Positions 45,540 to 55,003 of a stretch of 64,000 nt of DNA are shown here, one piece after another. The translations under genes were made by a program, and so were the position numbers. Every line of letters starts with the position of its first letter. Position 1 is the stretch's first letter. The notes under the pieces were generated by a model. The model was given only the letters and a program-made list of their open reading frames with translations. It was not told the DNA's origin and did not search any database. Source of the DNA: Anaerocolumna chitinilytica (GTDB lineage Bacteria; Bacillota; Clostridia; Lachnospirales; Lachnospiraceae); contig NZ_AP023368.1 of the NCBI RefSeq assembly GCF_014218355.1, positions 996,001 through 1,060,000 of the forward strand, given 5' to 3'.

Positions 45540-47288
45540 ATGGATAATCAGTACTATTACAACGGAGCCATATCAGGCGTTGGTATTCCTTATGATGATA
45601 TCAAATGGTTTGATATTGAAGGCAGTCCCTTCGGTCTGGCGTCGGGGTTTAATGTAATTGTTTTTGGCGATGCCAATAATATTGTAGATGTTGAAGGGGC
45701 TATGGCGGTCGGAGGGGATTTCTATAGTCCTAGAGGTATAAGCGTAGGTTTCGAAAGAGAAAATGGCCAGATGGAGATAGGATATTCTCCGGACTTGGTT
45801 CGTTTCATGGTAGGCGGAAATACTACTGTTATGGGGCCGCTCGTTGTTGTTGGCCATGTTGTGGGAAATGGAAGCTTCCATGCTGCTAAAGGCAGCACTT
45901 ACCTGATTGGAAAAGATGGAATGACAAACCAGAAGCAGGAGCTAAGTTATCTCTATCAGGCAAACGGCGGCAGTAAATATTGGGAGCCTGCAGATAAAGG
46001 AAATCATTATCTAATATCCAGCTATGATGTACCCCGTTATATCCCCGCAGACAGGATAGAAGCAGATGTCACAGGTTTCTTCCGCAGTGCAAGGGAAAGT
46101 GTGAATGCTTTTAAACAGTGTATTCAAGATTTACCGGTAAATGGAACTATCACGGATAACTATCATGAATGGATTTTAAGAGGAAATGATCCGGTTCAGA
46201 ATGTATTCCGAATTGATGCACGGCCTAACGGTCTCATCACAAAAGGCATCAGAGCCGAAGTTCCGGAGGGCAGCCTTGTTATCGTACGTATAGTATCCGG
46301 CGACCATGCTCATCTGCAATATGGAGTTATGGGTGAAGAAAGTAAAGCTAACCGCACGTTATATGTATTCGAAGATGCGCAGCATATTCATATGGAACAG
46401 CCGTCAGATATTTGGGGAAGTATTTTAGCACCTCAGGCAATGTTCCATGGACATCAGACCGGCGGGCATGTTAGTGGCAGTGTAGCACTTGGAAGTTTTG
46501 CTGTAAATGCTAACAGTGGTTTTGAATTTCATCTTTATCCTTTCGTAGGCGGCGTTGTTTGCGGGAGTACGGCACCTCAACCACCGGTACCAACAGTACC
46601 TTCTATGCCCGCGCCTACACCAGCACCGGCACAGACACTGCCTACAACACCAATACCAACCCCGCCGGTACAGCCGACACCAAGACCTACACCGCCGGTA
46701 CAACCGGCACCAAGGCCTACGCCACCGGTACAACCGGCACCAAGGCCTACACCACCGGTACAACCGGCACCAAGACCTACGCCGCCGGTACAGCCGGCAC
46801 CAAGGCCTACACCACTACCGGCGCCAAGGCCTACACCACTACCAGCACCGAGACCTACACCTCCAGCCCAGACAATGCCTGCTATGACATGTCCGGAATG
46901 CCCTGCCTGTCCGGAAACAGAACCTGAAATCATTCCTTTCCCGGTACCAATCCCAGTTCCGGTTCCGGCAGAACCGATAGAATGCCCTATATGTCCTGAT
47001 TGCAAAGAATGCCTAATAACACCGGGAGTTATCTTTGGCTGTATTTGGGGATGCGATTGCAGTAAGTCTCACGAATGGGATATTAAGCTTTACTCCGTCT
47101 GCAATGATTGCAAGAATCTTCTCTATTGTGAAACCATAAGCCGTTATGGCTGCTTTAAGTTTGAAGTTCCTTATAATGCATGCTATGTTTTGGAAGTGTG
47201 TCCGGCTGACAAAGCAACTATGTGTTCAGGGTGCAAACCTAAGGTTACTTTAAAGAATATTGGTGTTGCCAATTTTATGCTGTGCTAG
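45540..47288 (+). CDS. Choice-of-anchor A family protein with proline-rich repeats and Cys-rich C-terminus
   Basis: Residues 1-340 form the choice-of-anchor A domain (GFNVIVFGDANNI, EGAMAVGGDF, VGGNTTVMGPLVVVGHV, SLVIVRIVSG, IWGSILAPQA, GHVSGSVALGSF). Residues 341-450 are Pro/Thr-rich with PPVQPAPRPT decapeptides. The last 140 residues hold many Cys (CPECPAC, CPICPDCKEC, CIWGCDC) and a beta-sandwich-like module (SRYGCFKFEVPYNACYVLEV). Unlike most family members it has no signal peptide. A spore-coat or exosporium-like structural role is possible but inferred. AGGAG precedes the ATG. Confidence 0.85.
   Translation: MDNQYYYNGAISGVGIPYDDIKWFDIEGSPFGLASGFNVIVFGDANNIVDVEGAMAVGGDFYSPRGISVGFERENGQMEIGYSPDLVRFMVGGNTTVMGPLVVVGHVVGNGSFHAAKGSTYLIGKDGMTNQKQELSYLYQANGGSKYWEPADKGNHYLISSYDVPRYIPADRIEADVTGFFRSARESVNAFKQCIQDLPVNGTITDNYHEWILRGNDPVQNVFRIDARPNGLITKGIRAEVPEGSLVIVRIVSGDHAHLQYGVMGEESKANRTLYVFEDAQHIHMEQPSDIWGSILAPQAMFHGHQTGGHVSGSVALGSFAVNANSGFEFHLYPFVGGVVCGSTAPQPPVPTVPSMPAPTPAPAQTLPTTPIPTPPVQPTPRPTPPVQPAPRPTPPVQPAPRPTPPVQPAPRPTPPVQPAPRPTPLPAPRPTPLPAPRPTPPAQTMPAMTCPECPACPETEPEIIPFPVPIPVPVPAEPIECPICPDCKECLITPGVIFGCIWGCDCSKSHEWDIKLYSVCNDCKNLLYCETISRYGCFKFEVPYNACYVLEVCPADKATMCSGCKPKVTLKNIGVANFMLC
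46662..46859 (+). repeat. Proline-rich coding repeats
   Basis: Five 30-base units encode PPVQP(A/T)PRPT, followed by two 24-base units encoding PLPAPRPT. High similarity at DNA level, including silent positions, suggests recent expansion. The opposite strand is open too but is only an antisense shadow. Confidence 0.9.
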
Positions 47289-47323
47289 TATATTTAAGAA
47301 CGATTTATAGTAATTAGTATTGA

Positions 47324-47380
47324 AAAAGCTCCAGATCCCTCTAAATGCCATGATTTATAAGGGATATGGAGCTTTTGGGT
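47324..47380. terminator. Terminator after the choice-of-anchor protein
   Basis: AAAAGCTCC (47324-47332) pairs with GGAGCTTTT (47368-47376), with an inner ATCCCT/AGGGAT stem. The rest of the 307-base gap up to 47595 shows nothing firm. Confidence 0.8.
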
Positions 47381-47595
47381 AAGTAATTCCGGATTTCAAA
47401 GGAATGCTCTGCTGAAATGCGAGAATAGTAAGTATATCTTTTGCTATCGATTAAATAATTACTCTTTCAGTACACGCTCCAATAAAGCCGCTCTGTTAGC
47501 AGAAATTCTGTATACACCATAGAACTGGCTGTAATTTCTGTAATTGAAAATGTACGTTTATCTGTGTAGGTTTTTTAGTATGCTTACTATTTTTA

Positions 47596-48069
47596 TTACT
47601 TTTTTACCAATCTCTTTCCGTTTATATTCTGTACTTTTAACTTTAGAGCAGTGACTCTATCCAATACACTTTCCTGGAACTGAAAAGATTCTGCATCAGA
47701 ATACTGCTTCATCAATAGAACAAGTGCAGCCCGTTTCTCCTCGGTATTTAAGACTTCGATAATTCCTTCTCCGCATACACTTTCAAATTCCATTGTATAC
47801 TCACAGGCAGTTTCTCCTGTTACCAGTCTATGGGAGCAGTCCATTTCAAATGCAACGTGGTTGTTTTCATTTATTAAATCAAGCTTTAGTCCTTCATTGG
47901 CACAATGGAAATAAAGTTCCAGACAGTCGGGGTCATAGCTGCTGCCAAAGTTCAGAGGCACAATATAAGGATATTCCTTATTAAAAAGTGCAACCCTGCA
48001 GACATCGCATTTTTTTACGATGGATAGTATTTCATTGATATCGGTTATTTCTCTGTCTTTTCTTCTCAT
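47596..48069 (-). CDS. Pyridoxamine 5'-phosphate oxidase family protein (NimA-like)
   Basis: The 157-residue protein has the split-barrel flavin-binding pattern of NimA-type proteins: ILSIVKKCDVCRVALFNKEYPYIVPLNFG, then LELYFHCANEGLKLDLI and VAFEMDC. Such proteins bind FMN or heme and include nitroimidazole-resistance factors, but most have unknown substrates. GGGAGG lies about 12 bases ahead of the ATG. Confidence 0.87.
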   Translation of the reverse strand: MRRKDREITDINEILSIVKKCDVCRVALFNKEYPYIVPLNFGSSYDPDCLELYFHCANEGLKLDLINENNHVAFEMDCSHRLVTGETACEYTMEFESVCGEGIIEVLNTEEKRAALVLLMKQYSDAESFQFQESVLDRVTALKLKVQNINGKRLVKK

Positions 48070-48284
48070 TTTCGCACGAATCCTCCCTATTGTTTACGAA
48101 CCTCAAAGTAATTTATTTATGTTATCATAGATAAGTAAAAAAAGGAAGAACAAAATTTAACGTAAACGAAATGTAAGTATTTGTAATAAGGGATTAAAGA
48201 TTGTATGCTAAAAATATGGTAAAATAAAACAAGTTATCAGTCAACATATATGCGATGCCTAACTGACAGCATAGAAAGGATACT

Positions 48285-48974
48285 ATGATGGAACTAGATT
48301 ATCTTGGATTTTTGTGTCTAAATCTTCTTAATTTGAATCAGAAGTTTAAATCAGGTTATGAAGAATATTGGAAAAACCGCCATATAAAGAATGAGGTAGA
48401 ATTCAGCTTTCAAGAGGATTTGGTAAACCTTATGGTGGAAATATTAAAAGGTGGCACAAATTACGATTTTTCAACAGATGACAGGGTGGAAGCACTGTTT
48501 GAATATATCGGCCAAATTGAAGTATTAGAGAATAAAAGGGCTGCTTATATTTATGACCTACATAGAAATGGCACTGTGAAGAAGGAGAGGGAGGAATTCT
48601 CAAATTATAGTTTTGCAGACAGCCAGTTGCTGCGATTTGAACTAAATGACAGAAAAAAGGAAGGAAAGTTTTTTTTCTATAATGCTCTCTATAGTGACCC
48701 TATACAAGAGACAGTTGATGGTGTAAATGTCATAATTACCTTTAAGGATATCCAAAGTTTAAAACTTCAGGGATGCTTTGACTTTGAATTCCTAAAGGGA
48801 GCGAGAGGGTATGCCGATACATTTGAAAAAATATCCGAAGGAAAATATCGCTTTGCATTTGCATGTATTGCGAATTACGAATATTTTATATTGGATATGA
48901 CTTTTTCCGAATTAACCGTTGAGAACTTTGAATATGACTGGGATAGCCGTTACAATTTGCTCAGAGTAGAATAG
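48285..48974 (+). CDS. Uncharacterised cytoplasmic protein
   Basis: The 229-residue acidic protein has no signal peptide or membrane segment and no family I recognise. It has an amphipathic N-terminal half (LNLNQKFKSGYEEYWKNRH) and a beta-rich C-terminal half with FKDIQSLKLQGCFDFEF and YFILDMTFSELTVENFEYDW. AAAGG precedes two adjacent ATGs. A terminator follows, so it is a single-gene unit. Confidence 0.72.
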   Translation: MMELDYLGFLCLNLLNLNQKFKSGYEEYWKNRHIKNEVEFSFQEDLVNLMVEILKGGTNYDFSTDDRVEALFEYIGQIEVLENKRAAYIYDLHRNGTVKKEREEFSNYSFADSQLLRFELNDRKKEGKFFFYNALYSDPIQETVDGVNVIITFKDIQSLKLQGCFDFEFLKGARGYADTFEKISEGKYRFAFACIANYEYFILDMTFSELTVENFEYDWDSRYNLLRVE

Positions 48975-48989
48975 GAAGATTAGCTGCAG

Positions 48990-49030
48990 AGCTTTGTAAG
49001 TGGGATATACTCACCTTACAAAGCTTTTTT
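48990..49030 (+). terminator. Terminator
   Basis: A perfect 11-bp stem (48990-49000 with 49015-49025) is followed by six T. Confidence 0.88.
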
Positions 49031-49268
49031 CTTGCGAAAATCTTGTATCATGAAATTGGTTTTATGATAGATTGCTTCACCTTAGAAGTTTATATCTTCT
49101 GAATAGGTATATAATATTAGTTAAAGTTAAATATGAACGATTAGTAACATATAAACAATTGTATGGACAATATACAGATGAGTTTTTTAGGAGTATACTA
49201 TGAGTTAGGATAGAAGATGAAAGAATTTTACCCTGGCTATAAAACTTACTGCAGGAGAGGGTTAATTT

Positions 49269-51053
49269 ATGATACAGGATTATATTAAAATGTTTATAAT
49301 TAAGAGCAAAAAAGCCTCTACTAATCAGCTTTATACCAAATGGGGAGAAGAACAAAGAACCAAGACTCTGACAGAGTATCCAAGGCCTCAATTAAAAAGA
49401 GACAGCTATATTCCATTAAATGGACTCTGGAATTATGCCATTACTAAGAATGCTAAATTTCCTGGTCGTTTCGACGGCAGGATAGTGGTTCCCTTTTCTC
49501 CGGAGAGTATATTATCACGGGTTAACAAACAGATAATGCCAAAAGATTATCTGTGGTATGAACGAAAATTCAATGTAAAGGAATTAAAAGCGAACAGTCG
49601 CTTGATTCTTCATTTCGGAGCTGTAGATCAATATGCAAGAGTATTTGTTAACCGGAAGAAGGTTACCAGTCACACGGGAGGTTATCTGCCTTTTTCCGTA
49701 GATATTACGGATATGCTCGTAAAAGGCAAGAACGAACTTCATGTATTGGCAAGGGATTTAAGCGATACTTCCTATCATTGCAGGGGAAAACAGAAATTAC
49801 TTCGGGGCGGTATGTTCTATACGGCACAAAGCGGTATTTGGCAGAGCGTATGGATGGAATGGGTACCGGATTATTATATCAAAAGTCTTCGAATCACACC
49901 TCTCTATGAGAAATCTATGGTGCAGCTAGAGATCACTATGAATGGCCGGAAGGAAGAGGCGGATGTACCCGTCTGGATACAGGTGACAGACAAAGAACAA
50001 ATTATCATAAGCAAAGAAGAAAGCGGAAATAAATTCTTAATACCAATGCCGGGATTTATTCCCTGGAGCCCTGAGAATCCCTACCTTTATGGACTGACAG
50101 TAGTGGTGGGAGAAGATAAGATTGATAGTTACTTTGCTATGCGAAAAGTGGAAGTAAAAAAAGATGAAGAAGGAACCCTAAGAATCTTTTTAAATGATAA
50201 AGCTTATTTTCAAAACGGAGTTTTGGACCAGGGCTACTGGCCGGATGGGCTTTATACGTCGCCAAGTGACGAGGCTATGGTGCAGGATATTCTTGCCATG
50301 AAGAAACTTGGCTTTAATATGCTGCGAAAACATATTAAAGTAGAGCCCCTTCGGTGGTATTACCATTGTGACAGGCTTGGTATGCTGGTCTGGCAGGATA
50401 TGGTAAACGGAGGAGGCCGATATAATATGCTGTTTCTTGGTTATCTGCCGAATTTCTTTCCAAAGGCAGCAGATAGAATAAAAGACAGCAGGTATTCTTT
50501 GTTTTCCAGAAAGAATGAGAGAGGCAGACAAGAGTGGCAGGAAGATATGGTTGGAACCATTGAGCATCTGTATAATTGTCCATCCATCGTAGTATGGGTG
50601 CCCTTTAACGAAGGCTGGGGGCAGTTCGATGCGAAAGAGGCCGTAGACTTGATAAAGAAGCTTGATCCTACAAGATTGGTTGACCAGGCCAGTGGTTGGT
50701 TTGACCAGAAAGGCGGAGATTTTAAAAGCATTCATAACTACTTTCGAAAGCTTCGCATCGTTACGGAAGAGCGTGCAGTAGTTCTATCTGAATTCGCTGG
50801 CTTTGCCTGTCCGGTTTCCGATCATATGTTTTCCAAAAACATATATGGATATAAAATATATAAAAACAGAGAAGACCTTGAGAAAGCTTTGTATAAGTTA
50901 TATAAAGAAGAGCTGCCTGCCCTTATCAAAAAAGGACTTTCTGCGGCGGTCTTTACACAGTTATCCGATGTGGAAGATGAGATTAACGGTCTGATGACTT
51001 ATGACCGGAAAGTTCTGAAGGTTGAAAAACTGCCAAAGCTGCCATGTTCGTAA
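49269..51053 (+). CDS. GH2 family glycoside hydrolase (beta-glucuronidase/galactosidase-like)
   Basis: The 594-residue protein has the three core GH2 domains: jelly roll (LNGLWNYAITK, LWYERKFNV, LILHFGAVDQYARVFVN), sandwich (PWSPENPYLYGLTV) and barrel, with acid/base Glu448 in VPFNEGWGQ and nucleophile Glu508 in VVLSEFAGF. It has no signal peptide and lacks the C-terminal domains of LacZ. Substrate is open: beta-glucuronide, beta-galactoside or beta-mannoside. It stands alone behind GGAGAGGG, away from the main glycan locus. Confidence 0.9.
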   Translation: MIQDYIKMFIIKSKKASTNQLYTKWGEEQRTKTLTEYPRPQLKRDSYIPLNGLWNYAITKNAKFPGRFDGRIVVPFSPESILSRVNKQIMPKDYLWYERKFNVKELKANSRLILHFGAVDQYARVFVNRKKVTSHTGGYLPFSVDITDMLVKGKNELHVLARDLSDTSYHCRGKQKLLRGGMFYTAQSGIWQSVWMEWVPDYYIKSLRITPLYEKSMVQLEITMNGRKEEADVPVWIQVTDKEQIIISKEESGNKFLIPMPGFIPWSPENPYLYGLTVVVGEDKIDSYFAMRKVEVKKDEEGTLRIFLNDKAYFQNGVLDQGYWPDGLYTSPSDEAMVQDILAMKKLGFNMLRKHIKVEPLRWYYHCDRLGMLVWQDMVNGGGRYNMLFLGYLPNFFPKAADRIKDSRYSLFSRKNERGRQEWQEDMVGTIEHLYNCPSIVVWVPFNEGWGQFDAKEAVDLIKKLDPTRLVDQASGWFDQKGGDFKSIHNYFRKLRIVTEERAVVLSEFAGFACPVSDHMFSKNIYGYKIYKNREDLEKALYKLYKEELPALIKKGLSAAVFTQLSDVEDEINGLMTYDRKVLKVEKLPKLPCS

Positions 51054-51097
51054 AAGTCATTACCAATCAGAAAAGCCAGGTGATGATTTGTTATAAA

Positions 51098-51139
51098 AAA
51101 GATTTGGAATACAAATAAGTGTATTCCAAATCTTTTTTT
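51098..51139. terminator. Bidirectional terminator between GH2 and tldE
   Basis: A perfect 15-bp stem (51098-51112 with 51121-51135) has T runs on both strands between convergent genes. Confidence 0.9.
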
Positions 51140-51174
51140 GTAATCTATTAACTCAAAGATAAAACCACTTGAGA

Positions 51175-52449
51175 TTATATACCTGCTACATTAACATTTT
51201 CAAAAGCAATTGCAAAAGGTCCTTCGTATCCCTTTTCTCTCTGGAGTTCTTTGGATAAGGTCAGTTTACCCTGGGTTTCTAATATGCTGCCGTTAATTGA
51301 GCCACCGGTTACGGGAGTAATTGACTCGCCGTCGCAGAGAAAGGCTAAACGGATTTCACCACCGAAATGTCCTGACAGACTATCCATCTGGAAATCAGAG
51401 AAGTTTACAACATGAAGATATTTACCGGACTTCATTTCTTCAAAGCTGGTATTTCCTCCATGTACCTTCAGCTGAGAGTAGATACCGGTAGCTTCCGTAC
51501 CAAGGTAATAGGAGAAGCGGCTGTTACCATGGATAGTATTAAGTTCTCCTGCTGTTATTAAAGGACGATTGACTAATTTTATACCTTCACCGCTATAAGG
51601 CTCATTTGCAATCAGCTCAATTGTAAGAGCGTCGCCGTTTACCTCGTCGCCCTGTACCTTACTGCCCTTTGTAAAGCTGGAATAGCCGGGATAGATTAAA
51701 GAAGCGGAGGAACGGTCCAGATAATAATCGAATATGGTGCTTACAAAGGAACCGGAGATGATAACCTTATATTCTCCGCTCTTTGGAGCTTCAGTGGCAA
51801 CAGCCCTTGCCTTTGTAGTATCCAGTGTATATCTTACCTTATCTTTTAAGGCATCTGTATCCGGCTCGGTGTAATGGAAGCTCTGATAAGTCTCCACATC
51901 CTGGGGAGCCGGGCACTGAGCCACGAACTCACCTTTGGCGGTATATTTATCATAGCTTACATCAATACCTTCTGAATTCAATATATGTATCAGGGACTTT
52001 TCAAGAAACATTTCCGCAGAGTTTAAATATACATCCTCATGGGTATCTTCAGCAAATAGTGCTTCTGTCATTAACATAGCACTTTCGGTAAGAGTGAGGG
52101 AAGAGAGCTTAGAGGATGATGGAATAAAGTCTTCTTTCACACCCTTTGGAAGTTCATAAAAGGGATTGCATACAAAAGAAGCTGCATAATAAGCTTCTTT
52201 AATTGCTTCGTTGATTTCTTCCTCCGTCATGCCGTTATATATACCAATAGCAGAGGAACCGCGCATTTTTTTGCCATCCTTATCAAAGTCACGATAAACA
52301 GTAAGAGAATAATTGTGAACATTCTTTTCCCTGCGGATGTCTAACTTCTTACGTATAAAAAACAGTTCAACACTTTCCGTTGTTTCTTCATTTATTAGAT
52401 AATGCTCTATGTTATTCTTTAACAGAGCCTTTTGGATTTTATCAAGCAC
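51175..52449 (-). CDS. TldE/PmbA-type subunit of the TldD/TldE protease
   Basis: The 424-residue protein belongs to the TldD/PmbA fold but has no HExxxH, so it is the non-catalytic partner (TldE). Typical segments are TVYRDFDKDGKKMRGSSAIGIYNGMT and the C-terminal GGEIRLAFLCDGESITPVTGGSINGSI. I chose a GTG start at 52449 with AAAGGAAG seven bases ahead; upstream in-frame codons run into the repeat element and have no ribosome site. It is the second gene of a tldD-tldE operon. The complex degrades unfolded or modified peptides in known cases. Confidence 0.88.
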   Translation of the reverse strand: MLDKIQKALLKNNIEHYLINEETTESVELFFIRKKLDIRREKNVHNYSLTVYRDFDKDGKKMRGSSAIGIYNGMTEEEINEAIKEAYYAASFVCNPFYELPKGVKEDFIPSSSKLSSLTLTESAMLMTEALFAEDTHEDVYLNSAEMFLEKSLIHILNSEGIDVSYDKYTAKGEFVAQCPAPQDVETYQSFHYTEPDTDALKDKVRYTLDTTKARAVATEAPKSGEYKVIISGSFVSTIFDYYLDRSSASLIYPGYSSFTKGSKVQGDEVNGDALTIELIANEPYSGEGIKLVNRPLITAGELNTIHGNSRFSYYLGTEATGIYSQLKVHGGNTSFEEMKSGKYLHVVNFSDFQMDSLSGHFGGEIRLAFLCDGESITPVTGGSINGSILETQGKLTLSKELQREKGYEGPFAIAFENVNVAGI

Positions 52450-52509
52450 AGTGTTACTTCCTTTCTTTTTTAATAGGACAAATTGCTTTTTGAACGATAA
52501 GTGCATTTT

Positions 52510-52577
52510 CAAGATTATGCCGAGGATAACGGATACATAATCTTGTGTAGTAAAATTGCTTTTTAAATTTTTCCTAC
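52510..52577 (-). repeat. Hairpin repeat, copy A
   Basis: This 68-base element is about 80 percent identical to copy B. It has two inverted repeats: CAAGATTATG with CATAATCTTG (perfect 10-bp arms), and a second A/T-rich one ending TTTTTCCTAC, imperfect in this copy. Confidence 0.85.
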
Positions 52578-52605
52578 ATAGATCCTTATACTAGCAAGTG
52601 CCAAA

Positions 52606-52674
52606 CAAGATTATGCCGAGGATAACGGAGGCATAATCTTGTGTAGGAAAAATTGTATTTCAAATTTTTCCTAC
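52606..52674 (-). repeat. Hairpin repeat, copy B
   Basis: This copy has 12-bp arms in both inverted repeats (CAAGATTATGCC with GGCATAATCTTG; GTAGGAAAAATT with AATTTTTCCTAC). It reaches the stop codon of tldD. Confidence 0.87.
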
Positions 52675-54104
52675 TAACCCAGACGAATCTTTGCTTTTAT
52701 GTAAGGGCCGCCATCGGATACTTTAACCCACTCTTTATAACCCTTACCGCAGAAACCGCCGCCTCCCAGGGCTTTCTTTTCAGAAACCATGGTAATGGAT
52801 TTTAACAGGTCAGGAACATAACCGGTAAGTACGATGGGAGAAAAGATTCTGCCGGTTAATTTACCGTCTTTTATCTCTTTTGCAACATTTACCATGCATT
52901 GAATTCCCCAATTCTTAGGATCTTCCATTCCGCTGCTGGGATTATCCAAAAGGAATCCATATTTAATAGAAGCTATCATATCTTCTACTTTATCTTGACC
53001 TTCTTCAAAGAAGGTGTTTGTCATACGGGTATAAGCTTTTCTTTCATAGCTTTGTCTTCTTCCGTTTCCGGTAGGCTCTGTACCCAGGTACATAGCACTC
53101 TGGCTGTCACTGATACCTCTTTTTAAAATACCTTTTTCAATAATAACAGTGTCTTTTGCAGGGATACCTTCATCGTCGAAGAAATAGGTAGCTGTTTCCT
53201 TAGCAGCAGTACCGCCGTCATGCATGGTAATCAGAGGAGAGGCAACATACTCACCGATATATTTTTCAGCAAGGGCTCTTTTCTTAACGAACATATCCAT
53301 TTCCACACCATGTCCGAATGCTTCATGAACAATCATGCCGGTAACTTCGGGAGTGCAAATGCATTCATATTCTCCGGGAGTAATAGGAGTACTGTCAAGT
53401 AAAGTCAGGGCAGAGTCAGCAGTCTCTTTTAAGCCTTCTTTCATACCTTTTAACAACTCACTGCCGCCTAGATTGGAGTAGCCGTTAAAGTAGTACTTAA
53501 TTTCCTCTCCTTTTGATACCATAACCATAATAGAACCGGTGGTCCATAAAACATCCTGTTCCATATCTTTGCCGCGGGAGAGAAAAAGCTTGTGGTATTC
53601 CTGAAATCTTAAACCTGCAGAGCAATCAAGAATAGCAGAGTTATAATTTCTGCCTTCTTCACTAAGAGCCGTTAACTGGGCAATGACTTTTTCGCTGCCC
53701 ATATCAGACAGACTTTCCTGATATTCGGTGCCTTCATGAAAGGATAATGCTTCATCCTTTAGCTCATCATATGAGATAACCTCGATTCCTTCGGGTAAAT
53801 TGTCTTTTAGGGGTATCAGGCTGTCCTCAATCTTTTTCAGAATTTCAGGAAGCAGTTCTTTGGTTATTGCGTTAAAAGAATATTCACCATAACTGTTTCC
53901 GTCATATATCTTTGCTACAAAGCCTCTTCCGCTTAATAAAGAGTCCTCAGAGACTACGGTTCCACGCTTGGATACGCTGTAAATCATTGATTTGGAATCG
54001 GAGGCCAGGATTGATACATAGCGATACTTGACCAGGAGGCTGTCAAGGAGTTCCTTTAAAAGCGGTTTTACCTGCTGTAAGTAAGTACTTGATTTAACTT
54101 TCAT
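52674..54104 (-). CDS. tldD: TldD family metallopeptidase
   Basis: The 476-residue protein has the zinc motif HEAFGH (His260, Glu261, His265) in the usual form HExxxH, followed by GVEMDMFVKKRALAEKYIGEYVASPLITMHDGGTA. The C-terminus GGGFCGKGYKEWVKVSDGGPYIKAK is typical of TldD. It is the catalytic subunit with the TldE-type protein downstream. AAAGGAAA precedes the ATG. Confidence 0.93.
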   Translation of the reverse strand: MKVKSSTYLQQVKPLLKELLDSLLVKYRYVSILASDSKSMIYSVSKRGTVVSEDSLLSGRGFVAKIYDGNSYGEYSFNAITKELLPEILKKIEDSLIPLKDNLPEGIEVISYDELKDEALSFHEGTEYQESLSDMGSEKVIAQLTALSEEGRNYNSAILDCSAGLRFQEYHKLFLSRGKDMEQDVLWTTGSIMVMVSKGEEIKYYFNGYSNLGGSELLKGMKEGLKETADSALTLLDSTPITPGEYECICTPEVTGMIVHEAFGHGVEMDMFVKKRALAEKYIGEYVASPLITMHDGGTAAKETATYFFDDEGIPAKDTVIIEKGILKRGISDSQSAMYLGTEPTGNGRRQSYERKAYTRMTNTFFEEGQDKVEDMIASIKYGFLLDNPSSGMEDPKNWGIQCMVNVAKEIKDGKLTGRIFSPIVLTGYVPDLLKSITMVSEKKALGGGGFCGKGYKEWVKVSDGGPYIKAKIRLG

Positions 54105-54386
54105 GATAATTTCCTTTCCATATTATTCTTAATAGTTCTCATTCTGCTTTTACAATAAAAAGTGCTGCTGCTTAGAGTGTCATTGCACTGCCACAGCCGG
54201 AAGAGAAAATCATTAATATGTTTATTATAAGAAAATGGGAATAACCTGTCAATTGGTTCGCTGTCTTTTGTATCTTCCTGCATAAAAATTATACAGCTAC
54301 CCCAAAAAAATCGATAAGCCTGACGAATATATATAGAAGAGTATTTTACCACTAGAGAGCGATCATCCAATAAAGGAGCGAAGACT

Positions 54387-54881
54387 ATGATTTACATTCC
54401 AGATAGACAGATAAATATAAGAACAATGGAATTTGTGAATACCCAAATGATATTTTATTATCAGAATTCTCAAAAGGTAGAAGAGCAACATAAAAAATAT
54501 GTATTTAGCGCAGAACTTAACGGAAAAACTGCCGGTTATATCACTTTGAATCTAAACAGTGAAAAAGGTCCGTTTGCCAAGAAGGATATCCCAGAATTGG
54601 AAGATTTTCATGTGTTCCCGGAATACAGAAGTATGGGTATTGGAAATATATTATTGGATGCGGCAGAAGAGAAAGCAGCAGGCTTCAGTAATGCTATCTC
54701 CGTATGTATTGGTCTTCACAGCGGTTATAGTGCGGCACACAGAATATATACACGGAGAGGATATATCCCTGACGGAACCGGGGTCTGGTACGAAGGTGAG
54801 CCCTTAAAGCCTTTTGCCAAATGCTATAATAATAAGAATCTCGTGATTTATCTGATGAAGGAATTTCATGATATTAAATAA
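54387..54881 (+). CDS. GNAT family N-acetyltransferase
   Basis: The 164-residue protein has the acetyl-CoA-binding motif V-x-P-E-Y-R-S-M-G-I-G-N-x-L-L (HVFPEYRSMGIGNILLDAAE) and the downstream GYSAAHRIYTRRGYIPDGTG. The acceptor is not predictable. It starts behind AAAGGAG and stands alone. Confidence 0.9.
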   Translation: MIYIPDRQINIRTMEFVNTQMIFYYQNSQKVEEQHKKYVFSAELNGKTAGYITLNLNSEKGPFAKKDIPELEDFHVFPEYRSMGIGNILLDAAEEKAAGFSNAISVCIGLHSGYSAAHRIYTRRGYIPDGTGVWYEGEPLKPFAKCYNNKNLVIYLMKEFHDIK

Positions 54882-55003
54882 CTTTATGATATATCTGACA
54901 TAAATTTATAAGAAAATGGTAATACATATTCCGGCATAAAAAGTTAACGAATAATGCAACAATAAAAAACGGTAGTTTAAACCGGATAAAGGGAGGGATA
55001 GTC

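Noticed and set aside
46662..46859. Possible CRISPR-like array
   Set aside because: The units are contiguous in-frame coding repeats with no unique spacers; the same holds for 59075-59523.
46425..47005. Gly- and Arg/Trp-rich frames antisense to the proline repeats
   Set aside because: They are by-products of repetitive, stop-poor sequence; no ribosome sites, and the sense frame is a recognised family.
47461..47556. Minus-strand open stretch reading like a protein tail (Tyr/Asn-rich, ending LLERVLKE)
   Set aside because: Only about 32 codons with a stop just upstream and no start codon; could be a gene scrap but cannot be supported.
54101..54370. 89-codon minus-strand frame upstream of tldD
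   Set aside because: It covers the tldD promoter region and ribosome site and has no coding character.
54882..55003. SigI-type autoregulatory promoter ahead of sigI
   Set aside because: I looked for the AAC-type -35 and CGAA-type -10 elements; fragments occur but no correctly spaced pair.
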